Source: Mrakia gelida
Taxonomy: Eukaryota; Basidiomycota; Tremellomycetes; Cystofilobasidiales; Mrakiaceae
Assembly (NCBI GenBank): GCA_024345305.1
Contig: BRON01000004.1
Coordinates: 620,001 to 684,000, forward strand
DNA: 64,000 nt
Direction: 5' to 3'
A program made the position numbers and the translations under genes. A model generated the notes under the pieces. The model made no database searches and was not told where the DNA came from. It saw nothing but the letters and a program-made list of their open reading frames with translations. How positions within the stretch are numbered: the stretch's first letter is position 1; every line of letters begins with the position of its first letter. Below are positions 35,217 to 46,459 of this stretch, piece after piece.

Positions 35217-36503
35217 GTTGGTTCGAGTCAAACGTCTCGCGCCGAGCGCAGGAGGAACGAAAGCTGAACTTGGGTTAGGTTGTGCGCACAGGGTCAGCAA
35301 AGCCGAACGTGCAGGGAAGCAGGTTTTCCGAAGGATGAGGAGTGGGAGTGGGAGCACGGAGGTTGGGTTGTGAGCGAGCAAGAGGGGAGGAGAGGCGGGA
35401 GGAGCTGGTGGAAAGGAGGGAGGAGGGAGGATCATGAATTGCTGTTTTGGATTGGATTGGCTGTATTCTGGACTTGGGTGGACTGTGTTGTGCTTGTTTT
35501 GTAGGAGTAGTATTCTTTCGTTTCGTCGCTGAGCGATCTTAATGATGATTCTTTCGACGCGTCGAGGGAGACGAGCGAGGTGGGAGAGGAGAGCGTAGCG
35601 AGAGAGAGGAGAGCGAGAGGTTCTAGTCAGAGGATCGAGGAGGATGATAAGAGAGGAGATGTCTGCGAGACTGAGCGGGCAAGATGATAGTCGGACTGAA
35701 GGAGAAGGGGGAGGGAGAGGAGGGACCAGACGGGCTCGAGAACAGACGAGCTGCTGGGTCCGAGAGTCCTTCTTGCTCGTTCGCTTTCGAGACGATGGAG
35801 TTGCTCCCTTTGATGCCGTTGAAGGGCAAAATTCTGATAGGTCTCGTTCCGTTGATGCTCTTGCGGTATGCGACCTCTCAGCGGGTAGCACAGAACCAGC
35901 GAAGCGAAAGACGCGTCGTCGCTCGTTCGTTCTCATCTCGCCCTCCGTCTTTACCTCTCTCGCTCAGCCAGCAAACGAACAAAAACACTCGTTCGAATAA
36001 ACTCAAAGAAAGAGGATGAAGGTGGCACTCGTGAAAAGATAGTGGGATTACTAATGGAGGTAAGCAAAAGGAGAGAGGGAGAAGAGGGAAAGAAAAGGCG
36101 ACTCGCGTCGACCTGAACCACCCATTTCGTCCGATCGAGAAGTTCCAAGAAAGTCTATGTAAAGGGAGAGGAAACAAACGAGCGGAGGGGCGGTGACGGA
36201 GCACACGAGAGGGAGGGATAAAGTGTCCTGGGAGAGCGAGAGAGAGATAAAAAGGGCAACAAGAAGACGGGAAGAACAAAAGCGAAACGCGAAAGAAGCT
36301 GAGCGAAGAGCGAGAAGGAAGCACGATACTAAAAGGTGAAGCAAAAGGATAGTGTAGTGAGAGTAGGGTAGGTTGGGTTCGAGAGCGAGAGAGGGACAGA
36401 GGGATGGCGAAGGGGGATAGGGTGTCCGAGGGAGGGTTGAGAGGGGAGGGAAAGGTCGTGAAGGGAAGCGAAGGGAGAGACGTGTTCGAGCGGCGAAAGG
36501 GTT
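35217..36503. other. Convergent intergenic region, 1.3 kb, purine-rich
   Basis: No gene was supported on either strand. From about 35560 to 36480 the + strand is heavily A/G-rich (GAGAGA, GGAAAG), so the 3' UTR of the gene to the right would be CU-rich. Long open frames here are products of that composition. Confidence 0.5.
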
Positions 36504-38338
36504 TTACTTGTCGGCCTGAGAAGGGATAAACGGATGCGAAAGAGTCAGAAAAGGTTCTGTTCGTCCGACGAGAGGGATGAGAGGCAAGAGAGGGGAGGAA
36601 CGAGAAACTCACGGGAATCGATCCGTACGTGGGAGGCAGCTCCTCCTGAACCTGAGGCACCTGAGGCAAGACTCGACCTCCATCCTGGTGCTGAACCAAT
36701 CCATCAGGTCCCGATCCAGATCCCTCGTCCTCCTCGACGTCGCCAGGTCCGTTCAGGTGCATTCGGTTGCGCTCTCGCTGAGCCTCCTGCCTCTTCGCCG
36801 CTCCAGCCGTCATTCCAGCAGCACCAGCTCCCAGTCCAGCAGCTCCAGCGGAGAAGTTGGTCGAGTTCGAGTACGCCGACGCCGACGAAGGACCTCGAGA
36901 CATGCCTCCAGACGAAGTAGGGTTTCCGCTCGACGATCCATCGGTTGGGGAGAGAGCTTGGGCTCCGTAGTATCCCGCTCCTGCTCCTGCTGCTCCAGCA
37001 CCGAAACCAGCGGCGTTGGGAACGGGGTTGTAGCCTGAGGGAGATCCGTAACCGGAGGATTGGTTGTTGTAGGAGTTGGCCTCAGCCATCTCGTGGGATC
37101 CATCGTTGTAGACGTAGGGCTCGACCTGGGGAGCAGAGACGAGGTCGACCTCTCCGGTGTTGTCGACTGGACGTCCTCGATCGGGGTCGAACATGGTATC
37201 GTCGACTGTATCGAGAGGGAGACGAGGAATAGAGTGATGTCAGAAGGGTGCAACGAGAAGATCGTTCGCGAGAATGACGAGGGAAAGGGAGAGAAAGATG
37301 AGGAGGGGGAGCGCGGAGTAAAGCGTCGCCGTCGAGCTCAGAGGGGAGACTCACACTCATCACCACTCCTTCCCTTCTTCCGGCAGTAGAAGAACAGTGC
37401 CAAGGCAATAGCGAGGGCTCCAAAGACTCCTCCAATGCTGCGAAAGAGAGAGAAACGACGAAGGAAAAAGAGAGGTCAGCGTCCATTGGAGATGCTCGGA
37501 AAGCGCTGCACGAGGCCGAGGGAAGAAAGGGAGAGAGGTCCAGGACTCACGTTCCTCCGACGATAGCTCCAACGTTGGTCTTAGCTGAGCCAGAGCCGAC
37601 ACCCACTCCTCGCGAGGAGGTAGCTACTGATCCATCCGAGAGGGTGGTGAGGACGGTGCTGTGGAAAAGGAGAGAGAGAGACGACCAACAGGGGAAGGAG
37701 GAGGAGCGAGGTCAGCCCTTTGTTCCTTCCTCGCCTCTTCGAGCTTCTCTCCGAAGAAAAAAGAGAGGAAAACTCACACGTAGGTAATGGTCTGGCCGTT
37801 CGAGACGACTGCTGAGCTTGTAGCGAGCGATCCATCGCTGTTGGTGATGCTGGAAGCGACGCCGGACGACGTGGGCGAGGCTCCTCCTGTGGTCTGGGAG
37901 GTGACGGACTGCCCTCCCGTCGTTTGGGAAGCAGAGGTATCCGACTCGGCGGCGGTTTGGGATATGGATGCGCTCGTAGACGAGGGAGCGACTGGTGTCG
38001 TTGACGAGGCGGCTGGGGTTGAGGAAGGCGTAGAGGAAGGAGTCGTCGAGCTCTGTTCAACGGGGTCTGAGGTGACCGGAGTGGACGCTGGCTCGAGGAA
38101 GAAAGGAGGGGACGAGAAGTCGGGAGTGGGAGGGGGAGAAGGTTCCATGTCAGAACGAGTAGGAGGCACAAAGGGAACTCCAGAAGGGAGCCGAAAGGAA
38201 GGTATCGTTGAGAAGGAGAAGAGAAGGAGGACGAAGGAGCGAGGAGGCGGTCCCTTCGTTCGTCTGCTCTCTTCAATGGAAGGGGGGGTGTAGGGAGAGA
38301 GAGAGAGAAGGATGTCACTCACGAACAGCAGAAGACAT
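36504..38338 (-). CDS. Single-pass Mid2/SKG6-like surface protein
   Basis: Ser/Thr-rich ectodomain of about 130 residues (many SS, TT and TTGG repeats), followed by GAIVGGTIGGVFGALAIALA and FFYCRKK, one transmembrane helix with a basic stop-transfer, then a cytoplasmic tail of about 200 residues rich in Gly, Ala, Ser and Tyr. This is the plan of wall-stress sensors such as Mid2 and of SKG6/AXL2-type proteins; the specific role is inferred. Exon 1 (38323-38338, 16 nt) encodes only MSSAV plus one base and lacks a classical signal peptide. The last coding exon is 12 nt (Ala-Asp-Lys-stop). Exon joins around the TM segment are phase-consistent (ending GDE, then FDDTMFDPDRG). The cytoplasmic tail starts after a donor with two overlapping GT choices. 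Confidence 0.65.
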
Positions 38339-38680
38339 GTTTTTATTTGAGTCCGGACGAGAGTCTAGAGAAGAGGGGGAGGGAGGGGAAGGAAGGGAAG
38401 GAGTGGGTTGGAGGAAATCGAGTGGTCACCTCCTGAGCTCGAGGATCCCTTTCAGCGGCGCAGTTTTCCTCTTTCTTTTTCTCTCAGGTAAACGCCCTCT
38501 TGGGGTGAAGAGCCCTTCTAGTTTGCTAGTAGGAACTTCCTGAAGGTGTACAGAGGAAGAGACTCCTACTCTGAATGGACGAGGACGAGATCATTTAGCA
38601 AGAGCTCGCGTGAGCGACGATGGAGCGACTGATCGCCTCCACTTCTCTCCTCCTTCGAAAAAAAGCTGGAGCCTTGACGA
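38339..38680. other. Intergenic region
   Basis: 342 bases: the 3' flank of the GH71/99-like gene and the promoter of the Mid2-like gene. Nothing else was seen. Confidence 0.5.
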
Positions 38681-41157
38681 TCATTTCAATGGAGTCGAGG
38701 CAACTCCCTCGTTGCTTCCGTCCGACCCAGCGAGCGTCGAGGAAGAACAGCCCTCCTTCTCCTTCTCCTTGTCCGTCCAAAAGTTCTCGAGTTGCTTCCG
38801 AGGCATCTTCTCTGGGAGAAGCTCTCCAGCGAGCAGAGCTTTCGAGGCTAGCGAGCAGATCCGGCTGAAAAAACGGACGAGAAGAAGGTTCGTCAGCTCG
38901 CGTTCTTCGAGAAAGGAAGGCGCGAAGAAAAGGACACTCACAGGTACCAGTCGTCGGGAAGGACTTCTCCGTCCGCGTCGAGAGCCAAAAACTCGCGTTC
39001 CTTTGGAGTTTTTGAGGAGAGAGGCTCCGAGGGCATGAGAGCTGTGGCTTCGTCATACTCGTCGACTGATAGAAGAAAGAGAAGAAGACAAAAGAGAAGT
39101 CAGGAAAGGTTCGAAGAAGAGGAAGAGGCCGAGAAAAAAAGGCCGACTCACACATCGCTCCGTAGATCGTTCTCGCCCCCGACTTGCGAGCGTTGTAGAG
39201 CTGCCGATACAGGAACTCTCCTCCGAGGCGTGGCATCTGATTCAAAGGCATCGTTCCGTTGTGAAGGTTCTTCCACTGTCGAGAGAGAAAAGACTCGACG
39301 CGTCAGTGAGCTCGAAATCGAGTCGTCCTCTCGCGCGACGACTTCGACTGACCGAGAACCCAGGGAAGACGACCGGGACGCTGCAAGAGACGAGTGAAGA
39401 TAGAGAGTCGTCAGCGTTCGACTTCGGGAGAACGAAACGAGGCGAGTCGAGGAGACTCACTAGTCTCGCTTCTTCTTCTTCAGCCCAGCGTCCCTCTCCA
39501 CGATCGTCTCCTGATCCCAACGCGTCCTTCCCTTGTCGTAGTGATCTGCTGCTTCGATAGTCGAGTATCGTCCTACCGCCCAGGGAGAGATCGCGTCGAA
39601 CTCGTCCCATAGCTCCATGAAGGCCTCGTTCGGATCTGCGTCGTCCATCGCCGAATGCCAGTTCGCTGGGATACGAAGAGAGGATTATCAGCCGCACGCC
39701 TCGTCTGATCTCAGAACGGACGCGAAAAAGCCTCACTCGGAGTTCCTGCCATCACCCACACTCCTCCAGGAACGGACGCTCGAAGCCAAGCGATGAAACG
39801 AATGAGGTTCTTCGGGTCGTGGTTCCTTCCAGCGAAGCCTAGTCCCCAGATCACCACGACGGGTCGTCCGTCCTCGTGAAGGTAAGATGGTGACTCGAGG
39901 ATCCTCTGGTCGTTGATCTGAGGAGGTTCGGAAAGAGCGAGGCGAGAGAAAGGAGATCAGCGACGGAGAGACGCGGACGACGACCGACTCATGCTCAGCG
40001 CGTACTGAGGACGTACCATGTGCTTCCAGTCTGCGATGAGATCTAGGTAATCGAGGCGAGGAAAGAAGCGTAAGTCAGCTCTTCGTTCGACGTGTGGACG
40101 ACGCGTCTCGAGGGGAATCAACGACTCACCAGCCTCGACGTTCTCTCCCTTCACCCCACTCACATCCCACATCATAGCCCAAACTCTCCCTTCAGCCTCA
40201 GCAGACTCCCTCACTCTCAACCCAATCTCATCCCTCTGCCTTCGCATCGCATCGTCTCCCTTGTTGACTTGTCCGAGGAATCGCTGAAGCAAGGCTCCAG
40301 AAATATCGTGCTGCCTCATCCACTTGAAGTGCCTTCGAACGGTCTTGGGGTTTCGAGAGGAGAAGAGCTGAGCTGGTTTTCCTGTGTTGGGGTTCGTGAG
40401 TCCTGGGACGCTGTGAAAAGAGAAGAGAGGAAGGCGAGAGTGAGCTCGAGTCGGAGAAGGCGATGGGGGAGCGCACTCGGAGGAACGAACTCGTATAGCT
40501 CGTCTGGATCTAGTTCTCGAGTTGAAGGCCACATGTCGAAGGTAATTCTTCCTCCGTCTGTGATAGGATGGTTCTGCCAGTGAAGCCAGCTAAGAAGCAA
40601 AGAAAGGTAGAGATGAGCTTCGTTCGAACGAGATGGAGGGAGGAGGGAGATGGGAAGGAGAGTTTGAAGCTCACCCATGATGGTCTGGAGGACCGAAAGG
40701 GGACCATAGTTAGCGAGAATGAAGGAGAGAGATATGAAGGTCGTACATTACTCACTTGGACCGAGTTTGGGTCCATCCCCAGGGCAGAAGAACCTGAGTG
40801 TCGAAGGGGAGGATGATGAGCTCGAGCTTCGCGGTTCCTCCTTCTCCTCCTCGTCCTCTTCTTCGCTCGCACTTCTCCACTCACCATCCCTGATATCCAA
40901 CCAGAAACTTGCCCTGAATGGTAGACGGGTCCACCCTTGACGATGCCAGATTAAAGAAGACCAGTCAGCGAAGAGAGAAAGGGCTAGCTCGACCAGGTCT
41001 CAAAGGCAAACGAAGTCGAAGCTCACCTTTCGATCTTCTCCTTCTTGTTCTCTTCGGAGCTCATGGGATTCAGGACGATGGCGAGGATAGTGATGATAAC
41101 GAAAGTGGCGAGGTTGTTGAAGGAGGGAAGGATCGAGCGAGGCTTCGAACTGCTCAT
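38681..41157 (-). CDS. GH71/GH99-like glycoside hydrolase, type II membrane protein
   Basis: Starts MSSSKPRSILPSFNNLATFV with a hydrophobic segment (VIITILAIVL) near residue 20, fitting a signal anchor in the ER/Golgi. The barrel begins VGYQGWFFCPGDGPKLGP, then NHHGWLHWQNHPITDGGRI. Later motifs are RRHFKWMRQHDISGALLQRF, WAMMWDVSGV, PVVVIWGLGFAGR, and FPGFSWKNLHN. The YQGWF plus HFKWM...ALLQRFL pattern is that of GH71/99-like proteins of bacteria and fungi, where activity is often untested; an alpha-mannan or alpha-glucan substrate is only a guess. The gene has many short exons, including a 10-nt one at 40675-40684. The C-terminus is charged and ends ASTPLK. Confidence 0.72.
40675..40684 (-). 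other. 10-nt microexon of the GH71/99-like gene
   Basis: ACCATCATGG lies between CTCCAG and GTGAGC. With it the flanking exons read GDGPKLGPNHHGWLHWQ in one frame. Confidence 0.72.
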
Positions 41158-41544
41158 AGCACGAAGCTATAGGGTTTGAGAGAAGGTGAGGGTTCGCGAA
41201 CAGGTTCGAAGGGTCTGTCTCTGAGTGAGTGCGGGGGGAGGGTCTTTTCGGAAGGGTTACTGCCTTGAATCTCGAGGTAGGTTTTTCTCGCAGTGCGGGC
41301 GTGAGATGCAGAAGTGATGATAGATAGGGTCGAACGATCCGAGATGCAAACAGACAAATCGAAGGCGAAGGGGAAGAAAGCGAAGGAGAAGTAGTCGCGA
41401 CGACGCGTCCCTCCTCCTTCAAAGCTTGAGAAAGATGACAAGACTACAAGGAGCAAGCGACGAGAGGGTTAAGAGAAGATAGAAGAGAAGCAACACCGAG
41501 CTATACAAGTACAAGAGATCTACAAAACGCAACGAAGGAAAGCG
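41158..41544. other. Tandem intergenic region
   Basis: 387 bases between the fluoride exporter stop and the GH71/99-like start. Nothing was recognised. Confidence 0.5.
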
Positions 41545-44500
41545 CTAATCTGCCCTCGTCGAACACGAACCAACTAGCGAGACCCGTCCACTCCACGACG
41601 GCGCTCCTACGATCAAGACCAACACCAGCTGACTAGCCACGATGGTAGTAAGAACGTATCCCCACATCCAGAGGTTGGTCTTCCACATCCCACGAGCCTG
41701 GTAGATGAGCGTCGCGACGGAGGTGAGCGATCCAGCGAGACCGACCGAGAGAGCGCCGACGGCCTGAGCGGGACGAGACAACGAACGACGGAAGAAGAGG
41801 AAGAGTCAGCTCCGTTCAGCCTTCATCGCGAGGATAGGAGGAAGATCGAAGAAGACCGAAAGACGACGCGAAAGAAACTCACGATGCACTCTCCTCCCGA
41901 CAAACTCAGATTCCCTCTCTGCACCACGAACAACGCTCCCAGCAACGCCGTGCCAATCACGTTCCCCAGTCCCGTCCCCCAAGGCAGTCCCCACTCCTCC
42001 CCTCCGTACCTCCCGTTTCTCGGATTGGCTCGCGAAAGGTAGTATCGCACGACAGCGGCGGCGGGAGCGAGCAGGAGCGGGAAGGTGAGTTCCTCTCGAA
42101 GGTTTTCCGTGACGAAGTAGCAGATGAAGGTGATGAGGTAGAGGGTGAGGGAGAAGCTTGTTGCCCAGAGGTCGATCTCGCGTGTGAGAGGGGGTGGGGG
42201 GTGGAAGAGGTGGAAGGGGAAGGGTGGGATGAGGGAGGCGAGGTGGATGCCGAAGGACATGGAGGAGTAGGCGATGAGGAGGGTGAGGAAGAGGAGGGAG
42301 AGACCGTCGACGGCCTGAGAAGATGAGAAGAGAGGAGAAGGGAAGAGAGTCAGGGTTCGTTCGGACGCGACGAGGACGAGAGGGGAAAGCGAGGAAGGAC
42401 GAACATCTGAAAGACGATTTCGAGGGTTCTCCCCGAAGTTCGAGAACGACATGAAGACCTGAAGCATCCATCCCGAGTAGGAGGTGATCGTCTCGGAGAA
42501 GCCTGGGTTTGAGGAAGGCGGAAGAACGAGTGCTTTCGCGTCAATCGACGAGACGCGTCGAGACTCGAGTTCAAAAGACAGACGAGACCAAACTCACCGA
42601 GAGCGAGCCCGGTGTAAAGAGGCGGGTAACTAGAAGGCAGGCGAATCAAAACGCGAGTCAGGTCCCGACTTCTTGAACACAAGGGAGAACTCGGAACAAC
42701 CGACGAGCGAAACGAAAACTCACAAGAAGTACAACTCCTCCCTCTTCCCCAACACCAACCCAAACATCGCACACCCGATCCCCTGACTCCAAAGCAACGC
42801 CGGCACACTGTTCCCCTCGAAGCACCCTAGCGAGTTCATCCCGATCCTCTGCGAACCACAAACGAAAACGCGTCAGTTCAGACCTCTCTCCGTCTTTCCC
42901 TCTCCCACGCCCCACCGCCAGAAAGGTACTTCAGACTCACCACCAGCAACCCCAACATCGCACAAGGGAACAAGCCCGTCAAATGAGCCAACCTCCTACT
43001 CCAATCCAACACCTCTTCCTCCTCTTCCTCCTCCTCTCCCTCCTCCCGCTCCCCTCCCTCACAGTCCTCCAAAGATGTACCTCGACCACCTGTCTGACTT
43101 CTTCTCCTCCCCACCCCTCCCCCCTTCTTTCCGCTCCGGTGCGAAAGCGACCCTCGGTCCGCCGTCGCGACGAGGAGGGAAGGGTGTCTGGACATCTTTC
43201 GGGGGAAGGTCATGCTCGTAGGACGAGCGTTCGTTTGACCTTCCCCAACTCGAAAATCCTGCTGAAGTTGATCCCGATCTTGAGCTCCCCCACCATTCGA
43301 CGCGTTGGTGTTGTAACTCTCCCGTTCTTCCAGAACAGGCGGCAGAGCAAGCGAAACCGGTCTGGCCTCATCGAAATCGAACGCGAACGGCGCCGACGAT
43401 TTCCTCTTCTCAGCTTTGGACTGCTGCATGTCCACCGCGAGAAACTCCATTCTCCTCTTGATCTGACGAGTCTCTTCCTCCTGTTCGTCCTCTTCCTCGT
43501 GTTGGTGGCGAGAGGAGGAGAAGAAAGAGGATCCGTCGGATTGGGATTGGGATTGGGAGTCTTCCTCGTCGTCGTCGTTGTCGTCTGAGGAGTGGATGTA
43601 ATCGTCGATGACTGACTGGAGGGGGGATCCGAGGGATTTAGTTGGCGATGATTCGAGATCGGGTGGGACGACGGTTCGAGGGGAGGGGAAGGAAGGGGAG
43701 GGGGCTCGTTCGATGCGACGGGAGGAGCGAGGGGAGAGGTCGTAGTACTGTGGGCGGGAGACGGCGATGGGAGCTCCTGTTGGAGAGAGGAGGGAGATCC
43801 GGACGGTTGGAGGGGTGACGTTGGGAAGAAGAGAGGAGGTGGGAGAGGGTGTGGTGCTGGCGTTGGGGAGCCGAGCGGCAGGAGGAGGAGGAGGGGTCTT
43901 CGATTTGGGGAAGTAGGACTGAGGGTTGTTGGCTTGTTGTCTGACGAGATCGAGAGGAGATCCTGATCCTGAGGGAGGAGCTGCCGACGACGAAGTTCTT
44001 GAGGAGTCCGACGACGACGAGGGAGGGTAGGTGACGAAGTAGGTTCCTACGGGGGAGATGGGAGAGCGTTCGTCGTCGTCGTTGGGTCCCTCTTCATCGA
44101 CGCGTTCTCGCTTCGTCTCCTGCTGCTGTTGTCCGTAGGTGAACCGGTTCGAGGAGATCCCAGGCGAAAGGAGCGGCTGACCGAACTGATGTTGATGGGG
44201 TTGGGGAGGAGAGGGAAGGATGGAGGTGTGGGTTTGAGACTCTTCGTCGCTGACGAGGATGTCGGGAGGACGCGATCGATTGGCAGCTTTGGGAGGGAGG
44301 TTGAGAGGTTGAGTGGTCCAGTTCGAGGAGGTGAAGGTGGGAGAGGTTGGAACTGGAGGAGGAGGAGGGTTGCTGACGTTGGTATCATCGTCGTTGGAGT
44401 GGTGTGATTTCTGAGACGAGATGGTCGACATCCTCCTCGAACGCGTCGTCGAAACGGGTGTCGTCGCTCCACTCCCTCCCTGATCCTCCTCCACCTCCTC

Positions 44501-45448
44501 CGAGCTGACCGACTGCTTCCTCGCACTCCCGTTCTCCGACCTTCCATACACAGGGCTCCTCACGGGCAGCGCAGGAGGTCCGTCCTTCTCCTTGCACTGG
44601 AACCCTTTGGCCTCCTTGCGGATCGACCTCTCGAGACTCCTCATCTCGTTCCTCGCTCGCAACTCCTCGAGCTCCTGCTCCTCCTTCCGCAACTGCATCT
44701 TGACTCGATGATCTGCTGCTCGTCGCTCTCGTTCGGCTTGGAGGAGTTCCTCCCTTGTCGCTTGAGGGGGAGGAGGACGGGATTGTCGACGAGGGAGGGA
44801 GGAGGGAGCTGGGGTTGAGTAGTTTGGAGGAGGAGGAGGGCCGCCTGAGCGAACTGTTGGGTTGGGTGGTTTAGGTGCTGAGGAGGAGCGACGTTCGGCG
44901 AAGGTGAAGGCTCGATTTGGGTAGGTGGCTGAGGTGGGAGAGGAGTTGTTGAACGAGTGACCGTAGGAGGAGGTTCGTTTGTTGGACGAGGAAGAGTGGA
45001 CGCTCGATCTTGATTCGCCTTGGAGGAGTCCTCCTGATGCTGCACCTCCCACGACGAGACCTCCTACTAGGCTTCCACCTCGATCGAATCGAATGGTATC
45101 CTCGTCCTCCTCGTCCTCTCCTCCCTCACCGTCCTTCCTTCCCTCGTCGTCGTCGTCGTCGTCTCCGATAACGTGCTGCTGGTTCCAGACCTCGCTCGTT
45201 CCGACTCCTCCTCCTCCTACAGCATGAGTTTCGAGCTCTACCCAAGATCGATCCGAGTCCTTCCTCTTCTTCCAGGCGGGAGGGGAGCTAGCGACCTTCT
45301 TGACGACGGAGGTGAGCTTGCTGACTGGAGAGACCGTCTGAGGATGAGAGGCAGCAGCGTTGATGTACGAAGTCCACAGCGAAGGTCGTCGTTCGTCTTG
45401 GAGAGGGAGAGGGTGGAGAGGTTGTTGAAGAGTAGGTGGAGGAGCCAT
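41545..45448 (-). CDS. FEX1: Fluoride export channel (FEX) with long N-terminal extension
   Basis: Eukaryotic CrcB-type fluoride channel of the plasma membrane, with two homologous four-TM halves in one chain. Exons 42941-45448, 42724-42848, 42598-42629, 42405-42502, 41883-42314 and 41545-41763 are phase-consistent and give 1,137 residues. The channel starts at LAHLTGLFPCAMLGLLVRIG (residue about 815). It contains CFEGNSVPALLWSQGIGCAM, YPPLYTGLALGFSETITSYS and GWMLQVF in the first half, and LPWGTGLGNVIGTALLGALF in the second. This core of roughly 320 residues is the usual size of a whole FEX. The preceding 812 residues are one uninterrupted exon rich in Pro, Ser and Arg, with an acidic run just before TM1. 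It is continuous with the channel, so it is not a separate gene. A leader intron ends directly at the ATG. Confidence 0.9.
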
Positions 45449-46459
45449 CTAGGGAGAAAGAGAGAAGGATACCCATGGTGAGCTCGCTCGAACAAAGGGA
45501 AGCGAGAAGCGAGGAAGGAAGGAACGTCGAGCTCACCTTTGGGCCTTGTCTTGTTTCGCTTGAGCTCTTCTTTCGTCTTGCTTTTTGAATGGATGGTGGT
45601 GGGTGGTTGGGGCTTCTCTGCTCTTCCCTACTCCCAAATGCATCTAGAGAACAGATGTCTAAGACATGCCTTCTTTGCTGAAGGGCCGAAACTGGAGAGG
45701 TGGGCGAAGGGGGGCAAGCTCGCTGGAATCGCTGAGACCGCGGAGGCGGTCGAAGTACGATCGCCTTTTCATTTTTCGGCGAAGCTCACCACTGCTTTCA
45801 GATCGCTCGCTCGCTCTGATAGAAGTGAAGAACATAAGACCCTGGTAGAGAGAGAGAAAGAGAGAGAAAGTACTAGAACGTATATAGAGTAAGGCGAGAG
45901 GCGAGCTCGTGTCGAGGGAAGGTCGGTCGAAAGAGAGGGATTGAGGGACAGGACGATGCGAGAGAAAGCGAAGGGACGAGGGAATTCTACAACACGAGCT
46001 TGGTATAGAGAGCTACTAACGAGAGAGACTGACGGGCGTACATACGATATGCTAAGCTAAGCTGGGAGAAAAGAGAGAGAGAGAGAGAGATCGTTAATAT
46101 CGAACTGGGACGCGACGTGATCGGGTCGATGGCGCTGGTGTCGGATGAGGAAGTTGACGATAGAGTGGGAGGGATAAGTAGTCGAGAATGGAAAGGGAGA
46201 GAGAGATCCGTTGGCATAGAGGGAGATGCGAGTAGTGGTATCGTACGTGTGCGAGTATCGAAGGAGGGGGATCTGGAGGAGGGAAGAGCCCACGAGAGGT
46301 CAGTCCGATCGAAGCGTTCTCGTCGAGAGATAACGAAGGTAGCGAGAAGGAGACGAACCGTATGTGTGGGTTGGTAAGAAAGAGCTTATCCAGTGTGTGT
46401 CGTCGTCGTCGTGGTGGTCGATAGTCGATGCAAGGCGGAAGAGAAGGGAGGGAGAGAAC
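45449..46459. other. Tandem intergenic region
   Basis: 1,011 bases: the cyclin 3' flank and the fluoride exporter promoter. Around 46270-46350 (- strand) a GTTCGT donor, CTGACC and CTCCAG are spaced like an intron, which could be a 3' UTR intron of the cyclin gene. GAGA repeats lie near 46070-46090. No gene was supported. Confidence 0.45.

Noticed and set aside
42941..45448. Long open frame before the fluoride channel as a separate gene
   Set aside because: There is no stop or intron between it and TM1, and the exon runs in phase into the channel. I treat it as one protein, with the caveat given in the finding.
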